Assembly (NCBI GenBank): GCA_022036555.1
Contig: CM039134.1
Location: forward strand, 8,494,818 to 8,558,817
Length of the DNA stretch: 64,000 nt
DNA from: Microstegium vimineum
Taxonomy: Eukaryota > Streptophyta > Magnoliopsida > Poales > Poaceae
Direction of reading: 5' to 3'
Position numbers and translations under genes: made by a program
Notes under the pieces: model-generated
Told to the model about the DNA's origin: nothing
The model's database searches: none
The model's input: the letters and a program-made list of their open reading frames with translations, nothing else
Part shown: in pieces, positions 56,723 through 64,000 of the stretch
Layout of the letters: each line of letters opens with the position of its first letter
How positions within the stretch are numbered: the first letter of the stretch is position 1

Positions 56723-59669
56723 ATGGTGGTGGAGGAGATCACCGAGGGCGTGAAGAACCTGGCCGTCGCCGGAGATGCGGCGGCGGCGGCCCCAGGCGGA
56801 GAGGGGCAGAGGAGGGGCGGCGGCGGCGGTAGCAGCAACCGCATCCAGGTGTCCAACACCAAGAAACCCCTCTTCTTTTACGTCAACCTCGCCAAGGTAC
56901 GGTTGCCCCTTCCCCCCTACGGGGCCGCCTCCTTCCGTGATATTCCTGCCCACCTGCTTTCCGTTCCTGACTGATTTGGTTGCTTCGGTCCGTGCAGAGG
57001 TATATGCAACAGCACGGCGATGTTGAGCTATCCGCTCTTGGAATGGGTGCGTCCCTGTAACAATCATTCGCCCTTATTTCTGATTTATTTTTTTATGTAT
57101 TAGTTGTGGAGTTAGATTTAGGCATGGCCGCTTGTCATTCATCTAATGCATCTTCTCCGCGAATTTGGTCTATTGTTAAGTATATATATGCCGACATAAT
57201 ATGATGTGCAAGATGCAGAATCCGGCGTGTGGTTGTTTTCTCTATGTTTCTCAATGTTGGATCTGTGTTTGTTATTGCCAAAACCCTAACTTATATGGCA
57301 GTTAGGGTTCCTTTGCTAGGGCTTATAAATGGACTCTGGCTCCGGTTTTGACTTCTCAAACCCTACCAAACGGGGTAAAAAAAAAAAGCTTCTCCCCTGA
57401 ATCCACTAAGGAGCCAGAGCCAAAAAATACTCTCCGAAGCCGTTTTGTGAAATACTTTCTACAAAGTGCTTTGTCTCTACCAGAGAAGAGAGCTCCATGA
57501 GAGGAACTAAATCCTTAGTATTCCTAGTCAGCATTGGCCTTGTGACATGCAGAGCACAGCTTAGAATTCAGTCATGCAAGTTGCCAAATTTGTTGTATGA
57601 AAAAAAACTTGCCAAGTTTGAGTCAAAAGTGATATGCAATGCACTGTTGTTATTAGATGGCCATCATGCTCTGGCTGATCACAAACAGGCAGACACTTCC
57701 ACTTGGGGTTTGCCTGACAACCATGGTTTTCAAGGCATCGCCTAGGCGTCTAGGCACTTAAAATTGATGGACATCCCTGTTGCCTAACTAAAAATCAGCG
57801 AGACAGGGAGCAAGTGTGGAGAAGGGAAGGGAAACCAACCATATTCCTGATAGTTCCGGTGCCGATGGCCGGCCAGCAACTTGCTCTTGTCAATTGAGGC
57901 ACGATAGACCATGACTAGAGCAGAAGCTCAGATGATCTGAGAGCGCGCAGCTCATGAGGGCCCGAAAAGCAGCAGGGAGGAGGAGCGGAAAAGTTGCAGA
58001 CAGCAAACCGAGATGGGAAACGAGCAGCGATGCTGAGAGTGGATGAGTGGCGGCGCTGAATGAATCAGGGAGGGAGGGAGGGCAACCCTATAGGCAAGTC
58101 AGGGGATGGTTCTATAGAGTGGCTAGTGGGCTGGGCCAGCCCCTTACGTTACGTCTCCTGCCTTCTTCTTTTTCTTTTTTCCTTTTCCTTTTCTTCCTGC
58201 ATGGTGCTCTCTTGCTGTTTTTTCCTTGTGAATCACTATGTCTCGCCTTATCACCTTAAGGACAATGTTGAGAACTACTTTGGGAGTTTGGGGGTTTCGT
58301 AATTTTTTTGTGTATTTTTTATTTGCGATCTCTTGTATCCGAAGTATTCATTAGAGATGCAGAAAAAGAAAACATAATCATCTGTTGCAAAACCCAATCA
58401 TTCTTGTTATGGAAAGTTCGCTTGCATTTTAAGATATTCCTGACTGTTCGTGTTGTTGGAGCAGCTCCAAGAGTTAAATCTAAATTTGGACCCCTATTTT
58501 CTCTTGTAGACTAAACATTTATCCCTTCTAAATCTTTCACTTCATAGCAGTTCTCCTATATCTAAACTCCCTATATTTTGAACACGCCACATAAGCAATA
58601 TGGACCCACGATTTTCATTAATCTTGCTTCCCTCTAGCATCGATCACTGGACGCGATCATCTAGATGCGTGAAGGAACAGCCAGCAGAACAGAAGTGGTG
58701 TAGAACGGACAGGTAGTGCAGGATGGAAGGTGGGCTGTGGTTGGCGGCTTATGTGACAGGGCTACACGGTGACGATTTTCTATGCGAGAGGGTGCTGGTA
58801 TTTGGCGGGTAAGAGCTGTGTCTAGGTAAAAACGGTGTGAAATCATGAACACATGGAGGTCTGACTACCCCATATTTGAGGGGAGGATATGTTATTTAGG
58901 ATGCAACTAAACATAGGAGTTGATTTAGGGTGGCTGTTGAATGGTTAGCCTTAAATTTAAGTATAGGAGTTTGGATAGGGGTACAGGGTACTCTTGGAGA
59001 TGCTCTTAGTCAGTGTATTTTGATTTTTTTTTTCTTAATGGATTGGATACATAACTTGAGCCTCAGTTTGAATCTCTATACTATTTGCTGCATCAATGCT
59101 ACATTTTCTTCTTTAAAACATAGAAAAGCTTTCCATTTCAAAATTTCTGCATTAATGTACTTTTTGAGGCACCACTAACCAAGTTGATTATTCTGTTTCC
59201 AGCCATAGCGACAGTTGTGACCGTGGCAGAAATTCTGAAGAACAATGGATTTGCTGTTGAAAAGAGTGAGACCTTGGGCCCTCCTTGTCTTGTAGATTAT
59301 GCCTCACATGATTCATATATTTGCCATTCTGAATCTTTCTTCTGTGTCTTAACCTACATAGAGATTAGGACATCTACTGTTGAAATAAACGATGAATCAA
59401 GAGGGCGTCCATTCCAAAAGGCCAAGGTCAGAGAAGACTATACCCTTAATTCAATATACTTACTAATGAGAGCTGTTCGCGGTGTTTGTCAATTTGTTCA
59501 TTCTATCTTCAACCATATGCAATTCTTCTTTTCCTTAGAGTTGAACTGACATGAACCTCAACTCCCACAGATTGAGATAATCTTGGGAAAGAGTGACAAG
59601 TTTGATGAGTTGATGGCTGCTGCTGCTGAAGAGAGGGGAGAAGTGGAAGATGGTGAAGAGCAGGCTTGA
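56723..59669 (+). CDS. Alba-domain nucleic-acid-binding protein
   Basis: Five exons: 56723-56896, 56998-57046, 59203-59265, 59362-59426, 59571-59669. They join in phase to 149 aa. After an Ala/Gly-rich N-terminus (about residues 1-40) comes the Alba fold: NRIQVSNTKKPLFFYVNLAK, RYMQQHGDVELSALGMAIATVVTVAEILKNNGFAVEKKIRTSTVEI, then RGRPFQKAKIEIILGKSDKFDELMAAAAEE and an acidic tail. Plant proteins of this type (like Arabidopsis At2g34160) bind RNA/DNA, including R-loops or stress-related mRNAs. The second intron is large (2.15 kb) and carries repeat insertions. All introns are GT-AG and no lesion was seen. Confidence 0.92.
57725..58140. repeat. Repeat block in Alba intron 2
   Basis: It begins ccatggttttcaaggcatcgcctaggcgtctaggc, a phrase related to the GC-rich repeat in CesA intron 5 (26620-26998), and continues through AG-rich sequence. 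Likely a transposon remnant; limits are approximate. Confidence 0.45.
58455..58995. mobile_element. Probable MITE in Alba intron 2
   Basis: The left end gttggagcagctccaagagttaaatc and the right end gtactcttggagatgctctta are partially inverted. The inner 'aaatttggacccctatttt' and 'aagtataggagtttggatagg' text fits the gagcatctcc-type grass elements. Confidence 0.45.
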
Positions 59670-60385
59670 AAACCAGTACCGACGACAAGCGACTGTTGTT
59701 GTGCTCTGTTAATGTTGTTTAATTTAAATACCGTGTGCATGACTCGTGAGAGATGGCATGCGTTCTTGCTCAACTACATCACCATGGCAGTGTCTGCAAA
59801 ATCATGGATTGATGGATGGATGTTGGTTGTTTGTTAACATTGTGGACATCTAGTTCATTTGCTTCTTCTGCTTTATGCATGTTTTGCCAGTCCAACGTTC
59901 TACCAAAATATGGTGGTGTGGCGGTGCCTTCTGCTTTGTTGACCATGTGCTATCCTGAACTCATTTCTGCAAAGACTGAAGATTTATGCATGTCATCAAG
60001 TGATGCCAAACAGTTCGAGGAAAAATTCTCCGTTCGCCTGAACTAGTTTAGCTTGTTTCAGCGTTTTAGTTTGTTTTAGTTTATTCTATCACAGAACAAT
60101 ATTCAATCAGCTGAACAGAGTTAATTCCACGTGAAACTTCCCCAAATCCATGTTCCAGATGGGTCTATTTTGCTAATCTTTTCTTTGTAACCCGGATTTA
60201 ATTTAATTTATGAGTGGCCTGGGACTTGCTGCGCCACGTCGAAGCGACGAAGCCCAAGGCGCACCAGCTTCGTGTGGTGCTAGTGATCACCAGTTCATCC
60301 CGTCTCCGGGAAGTCTAGACACTTGTAGGCTAACGCACTGTTCTCAAGCTCAGCGCTTCGCAGCCGAGCGGAGAAGGCGAGGGCG
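59670..60385. other. Intergenic region between Alba and DCC genes
   Basis: The first part is Alba 3' UTR and the last 200 bp, which become GC-rich, are the promoter/5' UTR of the DCC gene. A frame at 59816-60046 is a UTR artefact. No other feature seen. Confidence 0.45.
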
Positions 60386-61379
60386 ATGGCGATGGCAATC
60401 GCCGGGCAGTGCTGCTCCTGCTACTATACGTCACCCACCCTACAGCTCCAGCTCCACCGACGGCACGGCCGCCTGCCGCAGCAGCCCCAAGCCGCACGAA
60501 GAGCGCGGTGGCCAAGGTTGCAGGTGTCCGCAGCTGCCGGCGGCAGGTCCATCAGGGCGACCACGGACGCCGAGTTCTTCCAGCCCTCCGACACCAGGCC
60601 CATCATGCTCTTCGACGGTGCCCACCCAAGACCTTGTTCCCTTTACACTTGCGTCTTTGGAAATCAAATCTCATAATCTAAACAACTGCCGTGCTCTGTG
60701 TGCAGGCGTCTGCAACCTCTGCAACGGGGGCGTCCGGTTCGTGCGAGATCACGACCCCAACAGGTACAGCCGCCCTGCTCAATTCTCACTTTCTCAGTCA
60801 CAGCAAGCAATTTTCAGTCGCTGATAGGTTCTTCTGATGGCTTTGCAATTCCAACGAACAGGAGCATCAGGTACGTGCCGCTGCAGAGCGAGTCGGGGAG
60901 GAAGCTCCTGCAGAGGTCAGGGAGGTCCCCTGACGACATCTCCAGTGTTGTTCTCGTCGAGAAAGACAGGTGGGTGGCCAACCACTAGCTTCCTCCAAGA
61001 ATTGTTGAATACTAGTATTACAGATTGCTAGCTTATGTGTGAATTGTGATGATGTGCTAATCTTTTCATGATTTTTTTGCAGGTCTTCCATCAAGTCTGA
61101 AGCAGTGCTGAGGATCATGGAGTACCTCAACCTACCCTTCCCTCAGCTCGCCATCTTCCTCAAGTTTGTCCCTCTGTAAGCTCCCTCCTCTGCTGCTCAG
61201 CTTAATTTGTGTTATTTTACGCTACAAATTAATAAACTCTACAACAAAAAAAGTGATTCCTTCCTACTGATTCTGTTGCGATGATTAGGTTCTTGAGGGA
61301 CTTCGCGTACGATAATGTTGCGAACAACAGGTACGCCATGTTTGGCCGCTCCGAAACAGAAGCATGTGAGATACTGTAA
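60386..61379 (+). CDS. DCC/DUF393 thiol-disulfide oxidoreductase family protein
   Basis: Five exons: 60386-60617, 60706-60763, 60862-60969, 61083-61175, 61289-61379. They join in phase to 193 aa. The defining motif is MLFDGVCNLCNGGVRFV, with DxxCxxC spanning exons 1 and 2. It is followed by YVPLQSESGRKLLQ, SSVVLVEKDRSSIKSEAVLRIMEYLNLPFPQLAIFLKFVPLFLRDFAYD and NNRYAMFGRSETE. The first 60 residues are rich in Gln, Arg, Ala and Ser with few acidic residues, like a chloroplast transit peptide. Arabidopsis relatives (At5g50100 type) are annotated as chloroplast proteins of unknown redox role. It converges with the polygalacturonase gene, 163 bp between stop codons. Confidence 0.92.
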
Positions 61380-61542
61380 TAGCTGCCCTGAGATCTTGAT
61401 ACTTAGTTTATATGATTAGATATCATTAATTTGCATACATGATGTAACATAAACATCTACGGTTGCGTAGTTTTAGTCATCTAAACAAAAAAAAAACTAG
61501 CTCTATGCTCCTTTTAAGTGATAGCATTGAAGAGCATACTAG

Positions 61543-63609
61543 CTACAAACTCTCTAAAAACTGTATTGTTGGTACCACCATGCCCTCAGTTGTTCCATGG
61601 GCATTCCAAATTGTAGCATTTGTTGGGGCAGTATGGTTCATCCAAGAAAGGTTTACGTTACTGAGATAGATGCCACGGCAATGTACACTTTGGCTGCATA
61701 ACAATTTGATGGCTTCTTGCTCGGAAGATGTCCCTTGGATGTCAATAAATTTTGCATCGCTTATTGCCACGCCACCAGGCTACAAAGACAGTAAAGTGCA
61801 GATACATTTCAACCTTTGTTTTCTGTCTTTCAGACAACAAATCTGAGTGATAAGCATGATAATGTTTTTAGTATGACTCACCTTTGTAGGACAATTTCCT
61901 TGCGGGCAGTAGAACTGGTCGATGAGAATAGGATACCGAACTTCTGTCATGTTTAGGCTTGCAAAAAGGAATCCTTTGGCAAATCCCTTCCCTCCCTGCA
62001 TTCATAGCTTCATGCATTAGAGGGCATGGCCTATGGTTTGCAGCAAGCATATCTGCAGTGTGTATGCAATGCAGCCTCATTACAAGTTCATTAACACAGA
62101 GTCTTAATTACCTGCCAGGATTTTATCCTCACACCATTCATAGTTCCAACAAAGCTGCAATTAGTTACTGCAATTTGTTCCACCTTCGCTTTCTCAGATT
62201 TTCCGAGGCTTCCAACACTACATAAGATCAGGAGTTGAGCTCAGTACGTATATTACTAGAGAATAAGATGTTCAGTAATTAGTAGATGCTCTATTAGTGT
62301 AAACTATGCATTCTTACCTGATTCCATGACCAGGCCCGCATGTGCAATGAGTGACGGTAATATTTTTTGTGTGTGATAGGATTGATACACAGTCATCACC
62401 TGCAGTTTTCCGAATGTCGCACATTATTCATTTGTTTTGAGTGCTTATTACAGTTCAGTTACATACATTGCAATGGTGTACTTGTACGCAAAAAAAAAGT
62501 GTTTCTTTACCGCTTTGGATAGAACAGTTAGAGATGATGGTGCTGTTGGACGATGCCACAGTAATGCCGTCTGTGTTGGGGCTATCAGCTGGCGCGGCGA
62601 TGGAGACACTGTCCACGAGCCCCTGGTTGCACTGGTACAGGGTCATGTGCTTGTCTGCACTGTTCTTCAGACGTATACTTCTGATCCGTAGATCGTTACA
62701 AAATGAGAAGGCCAGCAACTGATTCACATGGAACCAACGTCAGTACCACACTTACAGAGATGTCTGCCTGACTAGCTACTTTGAGACTGAATGAAAGGGT
62801 AAATTGTGTCTACTTACAATAGGCCGGGTGTGGCATCTCTGAAAAATGATAAACAGATCAGTTTGTTCTAAATCAGAGAGAGACAGAAGAAAAAACAAGT
62901 GCTATATGATGAAGCTGAAGCCACCTTTTGGTTATAGCAATCCCACCAGATGGCACCTTGGCCATCGATCTCGCCATTCCCATGCAACGTCAAGTTGTCG
63001 ACGGCGTGGAAGGTCAGGAGGTTGGTGGGTTCTTTCGTCCAAATGTGGTTTGGTGCTACAATATTGCCGTCCAGCTGCAGATTACAAGTTCAGCTGCTGC
63101 TGTGCTTCTTCTTCTCTGTTTGCAAAACATATGGGTGTTACCTGTATGGTGATTGGTGACTTGCAGGGGCCCTGAAATGTGACATCGCTCAACAAGAACG
63201 TCCTTCTTCCCGGGATGACCATGATTGGCCTGGCCTGATCGCTGCTGCACGCCGCTTGCCATGTCGCCAGGAACGCCTTTTGGCAGCGAAGACACCGAGA
63301 GGGAGATCATATCAGAAACACACAAGAAGCAGTGCAATGCAATTTTTTTCTTTTCTTGGCGTTGTGCTGCTGTTACCTGCGAATCATCTGTCTTGCCATC
63401 TGCAGCCGCGTGGAAGTTGACGACGTTGTATTTCTGTTGGTGGCATTGTGCGGATCGAATGGCCAGTACAAGCAACATGATCAACGTGTGCTTTACTGCA
63501 GTCGTCTTGAAGGCAAAGATTTGTCAGGATGGTTGTTGGTCAGAACACAGAAAAAAAAAAGCACAAAGAACACGGAGCAGATGGACTGTAGCAGAACGAC
63601 ACTCACCAT
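61543..63609 (-). CDS. Polygalacturonase (GH28), full-length
   Basis: Ten minus-strand exons: 63609-63607 (ATG only), 63505-63377, 63276-63142, 63074-62925, 62838-62818, 62718-62511, 62399-62318, 62217-62112, 61995-61882, 61779-61543. They join in phase to 394 aa. The N-terminus MTTAVKHTLIMLLVLAIRSAQC is a signal peptide, so the enzyme is secreted to the wall. All four GH28 motifs are present: SPNTDGI (N194, D196), GDDC (D217, D218), GPGHGIS (H240) and RIK (273-275). The predicted reaction is hydrolysis of alpha-1,4 links in homogalacturonan. The protein ends TIQFLESL, lacking the common Cys-containing tail. The start model rests on the split-ATG intron (gtgagt 63606 to ttcaag 63506); a simpler start at ATG 63478 would give a shorter signal peptide. 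Confidence 0.9.
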
Positions 63610-63648
63610 GGCTGAGAAATGCTATTTGCTAGTCACTAGAACATATAT

Positions 63649-63656
63649 ATTATATA
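63649..63656 (-). promoter_or_regulatory. TATA box of the polygalacturonase gene
   Basis: The minus strand reads TATATAAT about 40 bp upstream of the ATG at 63609. This would give a very short 5' UTR of about 10 nt. Position and sequence fit, but the region is AT-rich, so chance is possible. Confidence 0.45.
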
Positions 63657-63659
63657 GTG

Positions 63660-64000
63660 TACAATCGTATTTACGAATATAGAATAAAGGAAGGCAATTA
63701 ATCACAATAAAAAGACCAGACATACCATGTGAACGACGCAATCTATTATATATAGTAATAAATAAATCTGGATAGTAGCTCGATGAGAAGCGAACCAAAA
63801 AATCACAGATTGGATCGGTCCCTAATAAGGAGAGAATCGGTTTTTGGATCGGTCCCTAATAAGGAGAGAAATCGGTTTTTATATTAATGATATACCTAGG
63901 AAATCCAATCAGACAGGACTCTTATTTTGTACCGCCACGTACTACAGGTACAACGTAGTGTAATAAATCTCTTCTCTTCTCTTCCCTTCCCTCTTTTCTT
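63660..64000. other. Upstream flank of polygalacturonase with a direct repeat
   Basis: The phrase ggatcggtccctaataagga..gagaa.tcggttttt is tandemly repeated at about 63813 and 63847. The rest is AT-rich promoter-side sequence ending in a CT-rich tract. Confidence 0.6.

Overview
The window is nuclear DNA from a grass, most likely a panicoid (maize/sorghum/sugarcane group). The evidence is multi-exon plant genes with GT-AG introns, GC-rich first exons, a cellulose synthase of the grass CesA1/2/3 type, an ABCC transporter of the maize MRP3 type, and a dense population of grass MITEs (Stowaway, Tourist/PIF, hAT and a 'gagcatctcc' family). One run of exactly 100 N (42136-42235) marks a scaffold gap. 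All gene models were built by hand from splice sites and reading-frame bookkeeping; no alignment was run.

Layout. (1) 1-219: last exon of an unidentified + strand gene. (2) 1558-7021, minus: a complete 10-exon ABCC (MRP-type) transporter, 1515 aa, with a TATA-like box just upstream. (3) About 9.8-11.5 kb: a GC-rich minisatellite followed by a broken galectin-domain fragment of a GALT-type (GT31) galactosyltransferase without its catalytic domain. (4) 11.6-24.2 kb: gene-free, filled with MITEs and small tandem repeats. (5) 24235-30987, plus: a 14-exon cellulose synthase (CesA) with every catalytic motif and all splice sites (one GC-AG), but with a 1-bp frameshift in exon 3 that needs checking. 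(6) 31.5-33.1 kb: duplicated 5' debris of a DUF295 gene, split by a 1.1-kb hAT element. (7) 33356-36288: a DUF295/F-box/DUF295 pseudogene with an hAT insertion and several frameshifts. (8) 36.3-42.9 kb: minisatellites, an LTR-like piece, an (AT)n tract and the gap. (9) 42956-43493, minus: the first two exons of a glyoxalase-I-like (VOC) gene whose remaining exons are absent here. (10) About 44.4-48.7 kb: a mosaic insertion carrying mitochondrial mttB (tatC) with its 5' part tandemly triplicated, next to a fragment of a nuclear ROP-GAP gene. (11) 48.7-56.7 kb: no gene; nested MITEs and repeats. (12) 56723-59669, plus: a complete Alba-domain protein (149 aa). (13) 60386-61379, plus: a complete DCC/DUF393 thiol-disulfide oxidoreductase-like protein, probably plastidial (193 aa). 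(14) 61543-63609, minus: a complete GH28 polygalacturonase (394 aa), tail-to-tail with the DCC gene.

The genes do not form a pathway. CesA and the polygalacturonase both act on cell-wall polysaccharide but are 30 kb apart, as expected for independent plant genes. The clearest unusual observations are the frameshifted but otherwise pristine CesA, the mttB/ROP-GAP mosaic, the catalytic-domain-less GALT fragment, three hAT insertions with perfect 8-bp target duplications (one inside a gene), and a polygalacturonase whose start codon is separated from the rest of the coding sequence by an intron. I found no clearly new biological system.
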